Assembly (NCBI GenBank): GCA_023079485.1
Contig: CM041083.1
Coordinates: forward strand, 141,063,052-141,127,051
Source of the DNA: Archilochus colubris
Lineage: Eukaryota > Chordata > Aves > Apodiformes > Trochilidae
Reading direction: 5' to 3'
DNA: 64,000 nt
Shown: one piece after another, positions 49,916-62,092 of the stretch
Layout: every line of letters begins with the position of its first letter
Position numbering within the stretch: position 1 is the stretch's first letter
Notes under the pieces: generated by a model
Seen by the model: the letters and a program-made list of their open reading frames with translations, nothing else
What the model was told of the DNA's origin: nothing
Databases searched by the model: none
Program-made: the position numbers and the translations under genes

Positions 49916-49985
49916 ATCACAGAATGTTCACAGAACATTAGGGGTTGGAAGGGACCTCAAAAGATCATCGAGCCCAACCCCCATA
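49916..49985 (-). mobile_element. CR1 LINE 3'-end scrap
   Basis: AATCACAGAATG, then GGGGTTGGAAGGGACCTCAA and ATCGAGCCCAACCCCC, the reversed terminal 70 bases of a CR1. Confidence 0.8.
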
Positions 49986-51193
49986 TGATTCCATTAGTTT
50001 GGTTTGGTTTTGCAACCAAAAAGCCTGTACAAGATTGACCCTGAGAGACAAAAGGGAGGGACACCACAAAAGCATCACCGAAAGCCATCCTGTTGAGATC
50101 AATGGCATCCATGACCTAGAGTTTCTGGGTGCCTGTAACATAGCCAACAGCTGTGTTACTGTTACAGAAGGGAAATAAGAATAATGTGTTGTAGCAAAAT
50201 AAATCATAATTTCTATTATTTTCATGTATTTGCTAAGGTCACTTTTCTTCTTTTTGTAAAACTCTTCTCAAAGTCAACATAGGTGATACATGTAGGGAGG
50301 TCCTGATTGCAACTGGGTTGTCTTTCATCATCTGAACTTAGCAAGCCACTTAAACCAATGAAAGAAGATAACAAAGGAAATCTATTGATTTCTAATATTT
50401 AAAAACACTTTAAAAATGACTAAGATGTAAAAATATTTTACTTTTGCATATTCACTGCATGACTTGCATTTCTTAGAACTTAAGAAATAACAAGCAATAG
50501 AGGCTGAGGATGTCCAGACCATATCCTTGCTGGTGAAAATGTTTGGCAGCACTTTCCCTATTTGCTAAGAGTTTGTGCATTCAGTTTTGTTGCTGAAAGA
50601 CCCTTTCTTACACTTTCCATGTTGCTTCATAGTGCTGCTGGTGGCCAGAGAAATCCCTCCTGGTTGCTCCTACTCCTTGTTATACAACATATGCCATGAA
50701 ATTCTACTGAGACTTTGCTGAAGTGAACTTCTAACTCACAGCTTTAGAAACTCTTTACAATTGATCTGAAAACCTGTAGATGGAGTTCCCAAGGAGGGCA
50801 CAAAGACATAAAATGTTAATACTCAGTTCTTCACACCCAGCTCTGGGGAAATTTAATTTCCCTAGCTTTCATCCAGCAAAGTCCCCTAAGTATCAGTAAC
50901 AACAGCTTTAATGGAAAATGAACTTCATGAACTGCTAATCATGCCCTTTCTGTAAGGTGACCAATAATAAACAGTCTAAGACACCAGTACCAAAAAGCTG
51001 TGCCTTTCTTCCTCCTGCTTTGTGTTGAGAACACCTGTACAGGCAGGTCCTCATCCTCAGAAGCAGGTCTGATTTTGCTGCAGGGCTCTCCAACAGCAGC
51101 TATTACACTGTGTTCAAAAAAACAACCTGATAGGTTTCTCCATCTGTTGCTCTTCACACTGAACATTTACATGCATGATCCTGTTCTGGAAAT
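49986..51193. other. Intergenic, nothing recognised
   Basis: No coding or named repeat seen. Confidence 0.5.
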
Positions 51194-51496
51194 GGAGAAG
51201 AGGAGAGGAGAGGAGAGGAAAGAAGGAGAGGAGGGGAGGAGGAGAGGAGAGGGAGGAGGGAGGGAGGAGAGGAGAGGAGAGGAGAGGGAGAGGCGAGGCA
51301 GAGGTGAGGTGAGGCGAGGTGAGGGAGAGGACAGGCGAGGCGAGGCAGAGGTGAGGAGAGGCGAGGCAGAGGCCAGGCAAGGAGAGGGAGAGGAGAGGAG
51401 AGGAGAGGAGAGGAGAGGAGAGGAGAGGAGAGGAGAGGAGAGGAGAGGAGAGGAGAGGAGAGGAGAGGAGAGGAGAGGAGAGGAGAGGAGAGGAGA
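51194..51496. repeat. GGAGA pentanucleotide array (purine tract)
   Basis: About 300 bases with almost only A and G on the plus strand. The left two thirds is imperfect, with GGCGA, GGTGA and GGCAGA variants. From about 51388 to 51496 it is a clean AGGAG repeat of roughly 21 copies. The array abuts the CR1 at 51513. Frames translated through it (RGEERRGEERR on plus, LLSSPLLSSP on minus) are artefacts of the repeat. Confidence 0.96.
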
Positions 51497-51512
51497 CAAA
51501 ACTGGGGGTACC

Positions 51513-51853
51513 TTAAAGCTTCCTTCCAGTACCTGAAGGGAACCTACAGGAAGGCTGGAGAGTGACTTTTCCTAAGTGTCCAGTGACAGGACAAAGGGAA
51601 ATGGATTTAAACTGAAGGAGAATAGGTTAAACAGGATCTTAGAAAGAAGTTCTTCAGTGTAAGGGTGGTGAGACTCTGGAACAGACTGCCCAGAGAAGTT
51701 CTGGATGCCCCCTCCCTGGAGGTGTTCAAGGCCACACTGGATGGAGCTTTGAGCAACCTGGTCTAGATGAGAGGCATCTCTGCCCATAGCAGAGAGGTTG
51801 GATTAGATGATCCCTTCCAACATAAGCTATTCTATGAGTCTATGATTCTATGA
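51513..51853 (+). mobile_element. CR1 LINE, 5'-truncated, with octamer tail
   Basis: CTTCCAGTACCTGAAGGGAA through CTTAGAAAGAAGTTCTTCAG and GGTGTTCAAGGCCACACTGG to the tail CTATGAGTCTATGATTCTATG. Standard CR1 3' end, with the frame broken. Confidence 0.93.
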
Positions 51854-52211
51854 AATACAGTACCAGATAACACCTGTGGTCAGTAGAATACAAACCACCA
51901 TCTAGGTGGTCATCACTGTCTAGGAGGAAGGTATATATGTTTACTAAATTAGCCCTTAATACTTCAGGTCAGTGTGCTCATCCTTGGAGTGTATAGTTTG
52001 AAAGACAACTTCTAACTGCTGCCACACAGACTTGTTATTACTCCATATTGTGCAGACAGTAGAGGGGGATCGATGCTGTAGGGTATACTGAGTGGTAGTG
52101 ATTATTGATCTTCATGACTGTCTGGCTGAAATGACATTGATTTATAAATACATTTGCAGAAATGCTCAGGAAGGAGCAGGCATATGTGCAAGCATTCCTC
52201 ATGGACATAAA
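51854..52211. other. Spacer between two CR1 copies
   Basis: No recognisable content. Confidence 0.5.
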
Positions 52212-53225
52212 TAGAATCACAGAATTATGCTGAGTTGGAAGGGACCCATCAGAATCATCAAGTCCAACTCCTGTCCCTGTGTAGGGCCCCCCCCCAGAAT
52301 CACACCATGTGCCTGAGAGCATCATCCAAACTTCTTGAACTCAGGCAGGGTTGGTGCTGTGACCACTTCCCTAAGGAGCTTGTTCCATTGCTCAGCTACC
52401 CTCTGGGAGAAAAACCTTTTCCTGATATCCAACATAAACCTCCCCTGACTCAGTTTCCTAGTGTTTCCCTGAGTCCTGTCTTAAGTCACAGGAGTGAAGA
52501 AATCAGTGCCTGTCCCATCTCTTCCCCTCCTGAGGAAGCCATGTACAGCAGTGAGGTCACCCTCAGCATCCTTTTCTCCAAACTGAACAACCCAAGTGAC
52601 CTCAGTCACTCCTAAGTCATCCCTTCCAGACCCCTCACCATCCTTGTTCCTCTCCTTTGGATGCTCTCCAACAGCTTGATGTCTTTTCTGTACTGTGGTG
52701 CCCAAAACTCCACAGTACTCAAGGTGAGGCTGTACCAGTACAGAGCAGAGTGGGACAATCACCTCCCTTGACCTCCTGGGAATGCTGTGATTGATGCACC
52801 CCAGGACATGGTTGGCCCTCCTGGCTGCCAGGGACACACTGCTGGCTCATATTCAGTTTGCCATCAACCAGGAACCCCAGGTCCCTCTCCTCTGCATTGC
52901 TTTCCAGCCACTCATTCACCATTCTATACTTGCCACCAGATTTGGCCTGTCCTAGGTGCAGAATTTGGCACTTGCCCTTGTTATAATTCATGGCCCATCT
53001 CTCTAGCCTGCTGAGGTCTCTCTGCAGGGCCTGCCTGCCCTGGAGGGAGTTGACCGCTCCTCCCAATTTTGTGTCATTCACAAACTTGCTTAAAATTCCT
53101 TCCAGTCCTTCATCCAAGTCATTGATGAAGATGCTGAAGAGGACTGGGTGAGGGATGGAGCCCTGTGGGACACCACTAGTGAGCAGTAGCCAGTTTGGTG
53201 TTACCCCATTTACTGTCACTCACAG
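52212..53225 (-). pseudogene. CR1 LINE with partial reverse-transcriptase domain
   Basis: About 1 kb on the minus strand. The open segment at 53219-52719 contains, in order, TSGVPQGSIPHPVLFSIFIN, KFVNDTKLGGAVNSL, LQRDLSRLERWA, CQILHLGQAKSGG and LNMSQQC, the palm and following regions of CR1 ORF2. The family's catalytic box FADD reads FVND here, so one catalytic Asp is replaced and the enzyme would be dead. Further 3', in other frames, come [20 protein letters not shown] and [15 protein letters not shown] motifs, then the 3' UTR and tail (reversed at 52212-52290, interrupted by a run of 9 C). Confidence 0.93.
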
Positions 53226-54144
53226 TGCTTGGGCTTCAGACCAGGTTGCTGCCCCAAGGGTGGGGGTGCACCACACCACCTACTCAGAAATAGCCAAATA
53301 CTGTTTCCCCCAGATCTGCCAGGAGAAACACATCTGTGGAAATTATCCAAGGTTAGAAAAAGCTGGTAATCAAGGGCACCAAGGCAAACTGGGTCATTGC
53401 GATATAAGAGAGAGAGCCTGGAAACTGTTGCATGTGCAGTTGTGCTGGTTGACTGGAGGAGGGCAGCAAAACATTGGGGAACTTTGTACCCAGCTCAGCA
53501 CAGCCTGTGTCTAGCCCCAACCCTCCTTTCCAGAAGAATCCCACAGCCTTTGTACCCACCCACCTGCACCCCACATCCAGTTTCAGACCCAGCATTCTTC
53601 CACAAAGTGTTAAAGGTCACTGAGCACGCTGGCCTCAGCTCAGGTCTGGTGACCTCTCACTGAAAGTCTCAATCCTGTCACAAAGCAGGAAGAAAGCCAT
53701 TAGCATCATAGAGCCCTTCTCTTCCATATATCCCCACCTAAGAGGGTGCTGCTGTCCTGGAGCCATGGGAGGACACAGCCCTCTCAGGTCTATCACCCTT
53801 GGGCACTGAATGATGCTGTCACAGCTGAAGAAAGGAGACTTGAGCTTGGGATTTTAGGACATTCTGGTGCTCCACATAGAGCTGAGCTCATGACTGCCTA
53901 CATGACCAACGGGAGCAGCCATTAATGCAGGGGTTATTCAGGGATTTGTTAGTTCCTCCTGGGCCACTGGTTACCTGCACATGATGTGACTTAAGCACAT
54001 GACTGGGCTTGTCACTGACTCCATCCCCAACTTGGAAATGCTGATGACAACCTCTCCCTCCTCCCCATATTCACAGGAGTATTGCAAGGTGGTAAGATGC
54101 CACAGTGCTGAGCCCCACATATGTAACTGCAGTACAATGGGAAA
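53226..54144. other. Spacer, nothing recognised
   Basis: No named repeat and no supported exon. Confidence 0.5.
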
Positions 54145-54487
54145 TAGTGACCTTCCAGTATCTGAATGGGGCCTACAGGAAGGCTGAAGAGGGATTGTTT
54201 GCAAGGGACTGTAGTGATAGGATGTGGGGGAATTGTTTTAAATTAGAGGGGAGTAGATTTAGCCTGGATGTTAGGAAAAAATGCTTTATCGTGAGGGTAG
54301 TGGAAAAATGGAACAGGTTGCCCAGGGAGGTAGTTGAGGCCTCATCCCTGGAGATATTCAAGCTGAGGCTTGATAGGGCTCTGAGCAACCTGATCTAGTT
54401 GAGGGTGTCCCTGCTTACTGCAGGGGGTTTGGATTAGATGACCTTTAGAGGTCCCTTCCAACACGAATTATTCTATGATTCTATGAA
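54145..54487 (+). mobile_element. CR1 LINE, 5'-truncated, with octamer tail
   Basis: GTGACCTTCCAGTATCTGAA, then the ORF2 end (GAYRKAEEGLFARDCSDR, FSLDVRKKCFIVRVVEKWN, REVVEASSLEIFKLRLDRAL), 3' UTR GGTCCCTTCCAACACG and the tail ATTCTATGATTCTATGA. The ORF2 end is open, with the usual stop. Confidence 0.95.
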
Positions 54488-57400
54488 ATGGGATCAGCAA
54501 ATCTTGCAAGTTCAGCAGTAAGGCAGCAGTTCAGGCCAAAGTCATGATGGGACTTTAATAACAATGGACATGAGCTTTTAGGGATTTTCATCTAAGTCTA
54601 AATATAGCTTGGATGGATATGTTAGCATCCCAGATCTGAATTTTACAGGTCACTTTTGTTTAGTTAAAGCATGTACTGCTGTATGCCTGAGGGAACTGTC
54701 CTTTCCAGCATCCAGCTGCAGCCCACTGCTTCCCTCCTCAAGTCCCTGAAGGGCTCTTTTCATGCTCTGTCAAAACAGAGACAAAATGAAGGTGTACTTG
54801 GATCCCACCTTGATCCACACTGGTTTGGTACAGAGCTTCCTTCCCAGTATGAGAACTGGAAAACTTCCACACCTGGGTATGGAGACCTATAAATACAGCT
54901 ACTGATCTCCCCTCTTGGGCCTGCCCAGGCACCGCAGTAACATCAATATTCATTTTAGGGCCACTCTTATACACAGCTTACACACAGCTCCCCCTCCTGC
55001 CCTGGCAAACACTGTATGAGAAGAGCAGCAGGGTCAGAATTCACTCCAGGTGGCCTCAGGAATTCAGAAATCATTCCAAATAAGTAATTTTTACTCAGCT
55101 TCAGATAAGCTAATCTAGGTATTTTTTCTCCACTGATTCTGCTGGGACCCCTGATTAGCCCTGTGCCATCAGGCAGGCAGCATCCCATAGCCTTCTATAT
55201 TTTCTCCACTTTCAGCAAGGCATGGAGAACCTACATGCCCAAAGTCCAGATCAACCAATATATCTAAGCACGTGAATTTCACTGAAGCACTGAGGGGTTT
55301 ATTTATTCACAGCAATGAGCAAGAGCAGGACACAGAAAAATCCATGACAAAATAACAGCAGAGCCTGTGCTAGACCATTTGGAGATCTGTTTCTCCACTG
55401 CACAAGTAAGAAGAACCAAGCACACAACACAGGCAACTTAAAAAGAGAAGGGGCTACTAAATATTACTTAGCAACCATACTTCCCCATGATCCATCCCTG
55501 AGATATCTTTCCACCAATCTGCTATGAAGCACTCAAAGCCTTTTTGTCATCCTCTCTGCTGTCCCTCAATAGGTTTAAAAAAGCATTTTTCCCTCCTTCA
55601 TGCCCTTATTAAGGTGTTCCTGCACTTTGCACTTCAGCAATGGAAGGCAAGATAAGTTTTATTGCATTTCTGTACATATACAGTTACCCTTAGGATAACT
55701 TTAGCATCTTTCTAAACCAAAAAAGTCTCTTTGGCTAATTCCCTGGCTTTCTAATTGGAAAGTATCTTGTTTCCTGCTGTGGATGTTACTTGTGATGTCC
55801 TCTCTTATTACACCTGTGTCTCCCTGCTTCTGCCATGTGTCATTCCACTCCTGTTTTTAGCTGAGCACTATTACATGAGGCACTTTCAGAATGATCGATT
55901 ATTACTGAGCTGCATTTCAAGTGCAAAGTCAGGGTCTGCTTGTAACAATTTCACAGTGGTGGATTGCAAACAGGAGTTTTAAAGGGCAGGAGGAAAAGCA
56001 GGAATTGTTAAACACAAATGGGAAAAACAAGAAAAAAGGGCACCAGCTGTAGATATGACAGTGACCTGGGGTAATCAAACAAATGACTCTACGCCATTAT
56101 ACCTCTGGACAACAACCTCCAGCACTGCTGAATTCAGTTATTTAGAAGACATTTCCTACAAAATTTTCTTCATACAGAAATAGTATTCAGTACAGACTGT
56201 GAGAGGTTATGACCCCCTCTTTAATATCTGCTTTGCTGACACATTACATTGCAGTTTTGTATCTGCAAGGCATTTTTTTCTTCTTGGGTCTTTCCTGGAA
56301 TCTAAAGTAAAAATATCCATGTAAAGAGAATAACTTCAAAAAATGTTATGACTACCTGCTCAGATGGAGCAAATAAATAAGTAAGTCCTTACAATTTCAC
56401 CAAAAGCCTTGGAATTATAATTCTAAAGTTGAAAGATACATTTATGATTATTCTTGTGCCCCACTGGTAATCTGGACAGGGAGGAAAATCAAACAGTCTC
56501 ATTACCAAAATATGTTTTTGGCATGTCTCATGAATGCCCACCATCACCATGGGACACAAAGCAGCCAGCTGGCTTGGTGTGACCCCATGCTTGTTAGAGC
56601 ACAGTTTTTCTAATGTTTGTCACAGGCAAGCTCTGTCTCCCTCCTCTGAGCAGGTACTTTGAGCAGGTACTTACCGTCCCTTTTGGCAAAGCAAGCTGTG
56701 GGTGCTGTGTGAGGGTTCCTGTCTAGGAAGCAAACAAGCCCCCCCAGGACGTCTGATTTGTAGGGGACCATGTCAGGAGGACCCTGGTACAGGCTTCTCA
56801 TCTTTGGGCATCAAAAGCTCTTTACTTATTCAAACAGTGTTTTGATTTGTTGTTACTTCCATAAGGGAACTCACTGAAATATGACTGGCAGCTGAGAAAT
56901 GGATTTGCCACAGGCTCACTGTGCTCACTTCACTGCAGACTCCCTGCAAGAGTCCTATCCAGCACAGGGGGAAATTTTTATTGAAATCTGTGTCACAAAT
57001 CCCAGACTGAGTCTTTCAAGCCATTGGAGTAAACTGAAGGATAGACCTGATCAGTTGTATTCTCTCTTTTCTCTTGTTGGTTCAGACTTACAAGTCTGGC
57101 TTTCCAGTGATGCTGTAAAAGTCAGATGAGAATCAGGCTCAGTACCTTGCCAGGTGACCATCAATCTTTGCCATGGATCCTGCCAAGTCTGCCAATCTTA
57201 ATACTTGTTTCTAGGAAGGAATAAATCTATCTGCAGGTGCTAGGCAACTGATAAATGCAAAAAATGCACCACTGTGCCAGCCTTACAGTTTAGGAACTGA
57301 ACAGGTTCTTTATATCAACTGGGATATATTTTGAGAGCTAGACCTGGTATTCACAAGTATCTCCACAACTGCTTACAGCAGCAGTTAATTCCAAACATCA

Positions 57401-57666
57401 GGACTTCATAATGGTGCCTTGGGATCACAAGCTTCATTGTCTATTATGGATGCTGATCCCAGCACTCAGAGAGATACAGAGATTCACTGATACTTAAACT
57501 CTGATGCATAGATATATTCTGATTTGCTCCCATCTCAGCAGAACAGCAGCTAAACACAAAAGTGCCATAAATGCTCCTAAACCATTTTAGTGGAACAGTT
57601 TTAAAATAATTTTTCTCAATCTGGCCTTCTCTTGAAAGCCAGCATTTGTATTAATGGCATATCAAT
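54488..57666. other. Intergenic, no gene or repeat recognised
   Basis: Contains a minus-strand frame at 56610-56801 with a GTAAGT-like site nearby, but no known similarity. A 12-base unit (GAGCAGGTACTT) occurs twice at 56648-56672. Confidence 0.45.
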
Positions 57667-58457
57667 TGTCCTGGTTTGGACCAGGATAAAGGTGATTTTC
57701 TGTCTTGTACTTTTGCTTTTAGCTAAGTTTCTTGTAAGTAGTTGCACTGCTGAAATTAATAGCAAGTTTCTCAGACAGTGTGTGTTTCTAGGATTGATAA
57801 CACTTGATGTTTATAGTTACTGCTAGAGACTGGTATGCAGAGCCAAGGACACTGCTCAGCTCTGAGGAAAACATTTTACCCTCTGGAAGGAGTAAAGAGG
57901 TCCCACCTGAGCCCTCCTTTAGGGAGGAACGGACAAGATAGATGCCAGAATTGACCAAACAGAGTATTCCATCCCATATACGTCACACTCAGTATAAATT
58001 TGAGGCATCACGAGGGCCGAGCCAGATCTTTTCCGGATTTCCTGATTTCCTGCTTCCCTTCCTTCACCCGGCATCCTGGAAGGATCCCGTCCGTTCGTCT
58101 GCCTGTGGTCCTGATCCGTGCCAGCCCATATCTGTGTGTTCCTGCCTCCAGTTCCCGACTGCTGCCGACTCCAGGAGTCCAGCCTGGACTTTCCCGGGCT
58201 GCCCTGCAGCTCGGTGGTGACGTGAGAGTTATTGGGGGAAGGGGGGAGGAATGTGGTTTCCATTTTCCTGTATATTTGTATATATTTAGTAATTTTACCT
58301 ATTTAACATTACTGTTTCATTAAAGTTGTGTAGTTTAGTTTCCAACCCATAAGTCTCTCTCCCTTATTCTCTCTCCTTTCTCTATCAAGGAGAGAGAGAA
58401 TTAATAGAGAGCGTCTGTTATTCGGTTTAATTGCCGGGCCAGTGTTAAACCGTGACA
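57667..58457 (+). mobile_element. 5' LTR of a truncated endogenous retrovirus
   Basis: Begins TGTCCTGGTTTGGACC and ends GTTAAACCGTGACA. It is clearly the same family as the solo LTR at 17003-17812, with a TATA box (57993-57998) and ATTAAA (58319-58324) in corresponding places. Unlike that copy, it is followed by a primer-binding site. I found no matching 3' LTR downstream to the window end and no gag, pol or env sequence. It is therefore a 5' LTR left after deletion or truncation of the provirus. Confidence 0.92.
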
Positions 58458-58464
58458 GATTTAT

Positions 58465-58482
58465 TGGCGCCCAACGTGGGGC
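58465..58482 (+). other. Retroviral primer-binding site, Lys-tRNA type
   Basis: TGGCGCCCAACGTGGGGC begins seven bases after the LTR end. TGGCGCCC is the complement of a lysine tRNA 3' end, and this version with CAACGTGG is typical of betaretrovirus-like (ERVK) elements. It confirms that the upstream LTR is a 5' LTR in plus orientation. Recognisable leader sequence continues only to about 58.51 kb. Confidence 0.85.
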
Positions 58483-58514
58483 CCGAGCTACTTGGCTCGA
58501 GTCCAGTTTAAATT

Positions 58515-60203
58515 TTGACTAAATTTGATTTCCATCAGATGGTATGGCCTAGATCAGTGGTTTAATAGCTCTACAAGTAGGCACACAGATTTCTTTTAAT
58601 ACTAAAACCTGCTTGTGCTCATCCCTTGTTGTCATATTTCTCTCACCTCCTCTTTTCTCCTTAGTGCTTACAGTACCACCACCAGGAAAAATCTCACTGT
58701 CTTTTCTCAGCCACCAACATTTACTGGAAAAAGAGAAGTATTTCTGCCTCTGGATAAAGACTGGATACAACACTTTTGCCATCTCCTCAGTCATTTCAGC
58801 ATCATTTTTATACGTCTCTCAGCATACACAGTTCAGGAGACATGCAGGAGATCTGTGGTAGTTTCCATAGCTGTGCCGTAATGTGCAGCTCGCCAGGGAT
58901 GGCCCTGCAGGGCTGTTCCCTCTGCACTGCACCCTCTTGGGCAGCACAGGAAGGATGCTGAGGGGGATGCCTGTGCCACCACCCTGCTGTTGCTGCCTGT
59001 AAGGGTGCAGGACAGCAGCAACACGGCTCCACCATCACCCTGACTGCCACAAGATGAGGTGAGAGGTGACTTTTGGAGAAGCAACCTGGCCTGAGTTTGG
59101 GGTCCCTTATAGAATAGCATGGTGTGCCTTATTTGATCCAAACAAGTATCTCTTTATGCAGTGACAGCAGCCACACCAGGCATCAGGCATCAGTCAGTTG
59201 TTGTAACAAGACCAGGAGGACTACTGACAGGCTCCAGAGGGAGAGGAAGTGTAAAAGGAGGTCTGCATGCTGAAGTGAGATCATAAACCACTGAGCAGCC
59301 ACTGTGGTTATACTGGGAGGTAATTCCACCCTTTTTAGCTGACCTCATTTCCCTGTAGCACCCTCAAAAAAGTCCCCCTCCATATATATACATAAATATA
59401 TACACACACACATAAATATAGCCGTATATAATATATTAAATATAAACATATTTAAATATTTTTATATTTATACCTTCATATTTAGAGATATCATTGGCAG
59501 CAGTAGGGGATTTAGCTCCTTAACAAATAGGTATTACTCAGACTGACAACAAAGGAGGAAGAATCAGCCATGCAACTTTAGGGAAACTGTCAGCAAGTCT
59601 GAAGGGCATTTGTAAAAGCAGAGTGTCCCAGTGTGGGGTTTTTTTAACCCCCACAACTTGAGATGCTGCTTTCCAGTCGGTATTGATTTCTCATTTGGTT
59701 GGAGCTGACCTTTCCCTGCCCAGTGTCACACAGAGTTCCCATCTAAAACAGCACACCCAAAAGCTTTGTAAATCCCCTGTGTGCAGACAGCCCCTGGCAC
59801 TGCCAGGCCATTGCAGATGGATGATCCCTACCTCAGATGGGCTGTCTGGGGGGTAGGGCAAGGCAGGAGCATTCAGTCCCTGCTGAGGACCCAGCTCTGA
59901 AGATGTAGAAAAAGATGACATTGTCAGCTGGGTCTGGCAGGTCCTGGCTATGGTCAGGGGCTGTCCTCTTTGGCTGGCACCAGGTTACATCCATCTGTTT
60001 TGGTTGGGTGGGAATGGGAGACCAATTCACTCATCACCTGGATCATCTAGCAATCAGCAGGCAAGAACAGCCCAGAAATAGATCACATTAAAGAACATGT
60101 GGATAAACAAGTGTTTTCCAGCTGGCAAGAACAGAGCAATTCAGCAATGAGCCACAGCAGTCCCTAAAAACCTTGCTGGGAATCAGTCTCCTTGCCAGGC
60201 ACT
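58515..60203. other. Intergenic, nothing recognised apart from an AT tract
   Basis: No retroviral coding sequence follows the primer-binding site. An AT-rich simple tract lies at 59381-59475. Confidence 0.5.
59381..59475. repeat. AT-rich simple-sequence tract
   Basis: Mixture of TATA, CATAAATA and CACACA units, then ATTTAAATATTTTTATATTT. Low complexity. Confidence 0.85.
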
Positions 60204-60660
60204 CAAAGACAGGGAAACCCCCAGCTCCCTCAGCCCTTCCTCACAGGACTTGTACGGATCCCTTCACAGCCTCCTTGCTCTTCTCTGGACCCGCTCCAGG
60301 ACCTCAATCTCCTTCCTACACTGAGAGGCCCAGAACTGGACACAGTACTCAAGGTGTGGCCTCACCAGTGCTGAGTACAGGGGCAGAATCCCTTCCCTGG
60401 ACCTGCTGGCCACGCTGTTCCTGATCCAGGCCAGGATGCCATTGGCCTTCTTGGCCACCTGGGCACACTGCTGGCTCATGTTCAACTTCCTGTCAATCCA
60501 GACTCCCAGGTCCCTTTCTGCCTGGCTGCTCTCAGCCACTCTGTGCCCAGCCTGGAGCTCCCCATGGGGTTGTTGTGGCCAAAGTGCAGGACCCGGCACT
60601 TGGCCGTGTTAAACCTCATCCCATTGGAATCAGCCCAACTCTCCAGTCTGTCCAGGGATA
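60204..60660 (-). mobile_element. CR1 LINE internal fragment (no 3' tail)
   Basis: The reverse-strand peptide reads [60 protein letters not shown] and [11 protein letters not shown], the post-RT part of CR1 ORF2, with upstream [20 protein letters not shown] in another frame. Both the 3' UTR and the catalytic part are missing, so the copy is truncated at both ends. Confidence 0.93.
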
Positions 60661-61054
60661 CGTGGCATTTGGAGAGGCAGCAGCATGGAGCCACCTGAAA
60701 CCTGCAGGCTGGGCATCTTCGGCACCCATCCCTCTGGGTTATTTTCCCCAGCACCACTACACATCCCCCACCCGTGGGTGGAATCAGTGCTCTTATCATG
60801 AGTCAACAAAGCTGATGTTTTATAAACACTGGCACCAGATTCTCATTAGGCTCTGGGCTCATTGACAGCAGGCCAGGTGGGTGATGGTGGGTAAGGAGCT
60901 CTGCCTGCCAGCATCTGGGTCTTCTCAGGGCATCAGCTCTGGGGATATAGCTTCTCAGGATGGATCTAACTCTTCAGGCATGGTGCTCCAGAGGAGGCCT
61001 TCAAGCTTATTCCTCAAGCTTCCTAATTATGCAAACCAATGGGAGAGTAAGGAA

Positions 61055-61257
61055 CTTGATACATTTATTTACTCACTAAACTGTAGAGTAGGCCAAAGGA
61101 ACCTCATGTTTCTCATCTCAAGACACATGAGGTGGATGGAACACTGCAGATGAAAAGCTGTGAGCAGAGGGCATTGAAGCTGCTGTGTGTGGATGCAGCA
61201 AACAAGGGGGGCAAGCAGGGGTGAGAAACCTGCTGGAAGAGCAGGAGGGGGAAGTGC
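61055..61257 (+). repeat. Left arm of a 203-bp inverted repeat
   Basis: Begins CTTGATACATTTATTTACTC and ends GCAGGAGGGGGAAGTGC. The reverse complement of 62093-62293 matches along its whole length with about twelve substitutions and one 2-base gap (about 94 percent). Similarity stops abruptly at both ends. It is not CR1 or either LTR family in this window. Confidence 0.95.
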
Positions 61258-62092
61258 CTCTTTGTACCAGCAGATTCTGCTCCCTCTGATCACAGCAGTG
61301 CAGCTCTAACAGACACAGGCTCCATTTCTTTTTTTGGAGATTCTGGGCCTCTTTGCTTCCAGGCTTGGCTTTGCCCAGTGAGAGAAGGAAAACACATGGA
61401 GCCTGCCTAGCCTTGCCCACCACCAGAACAGGACAGCATGCCCAAGGCCCCCTCAAATAACTGGTGCTAGCATGGATCCCCATCCCTGCAGACTTTGGTC
61501 TCCTCCCCAGTCTGGTGCAACCTTCATGCTCCTGCCAGACCTTTCCCTTTGGTTGTCCTTCCCTTCAGTGGCCAGCCCAAGGTCAGGGATGCAGGCATTG
61601 AACACCAGCCAGGGAAAGCAAACATCAGTCCCACTCCAAGCAGCTCCAGGTACATTAAACATGACAAAAGGCTCCTAGCTGAGGCCCTGGCACAGCAAAG
61701 GGATCGGGAATGGCTGCAGTGGCCACAAGTCTAGGGCATCAGGGCAGTGCCGAGGGGCATCCCTGCATGGTCAGATGAAGCACCGGTTGAATCCTGGTGG
61801 AGGTGCTTAGACCATCAGCCCTCCTGTGAGGCCATGAGATGTACACTGGTCAGTAACGTGTGTCCTGCAGTTGCTTGGAGCCGTTCAGCAGCACCCATTG
61901 AGTTCCCATCACTCCATCCTGCCTTGATCAACCTCTTCACACAGGCAATGCTCACTTACACCCCCCCACACAAACTTTCCACAAGACTTCTGTATTTGTG
62001 ACAGCAACCATGTACACAGGGGTGGTGCCATGGCTCAGACACCCCACAGAGCTGGTGTGTCACAAGAGTTCTGAATTCATCTCTGTGCACCT
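61258..62092. other. 835-base spacer of the inverted repeat
   Basis: C/T-rich in parts, without a convincing gene. The plus and minus frames (61472-61678, 61495-61734, 61453-61662, 61747-62001) overlap one another and resemble no known protein. There is no transposase signature. Confidence 0.5.

Noticed and set aside
51000..51536. 178-codon frame rich in RGEERRGEE
   Set aside because: It is a translation of the GGAGA simple repeat, and opposite frames are equally open. It is not a gene.
52719..53219. Reverse-transcriptase-like frame as a possible domesticated gene
   Set aside because: It is part of a plain CR1 copy with frameshifts, a 3' UTR and a tail, and the catalytic box is mutated (FVND).
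56610..56801. Minus-strand frame near a GTAAGT site as an exon of an upstream neighbour such as GRK1
   Set aside because: GRK1 lies upstream of TMEM255B in mammals, so I looked for it, but no kinase or C-terminal motif is present. The GTAAGT lies in a duplicated 12-base unit.
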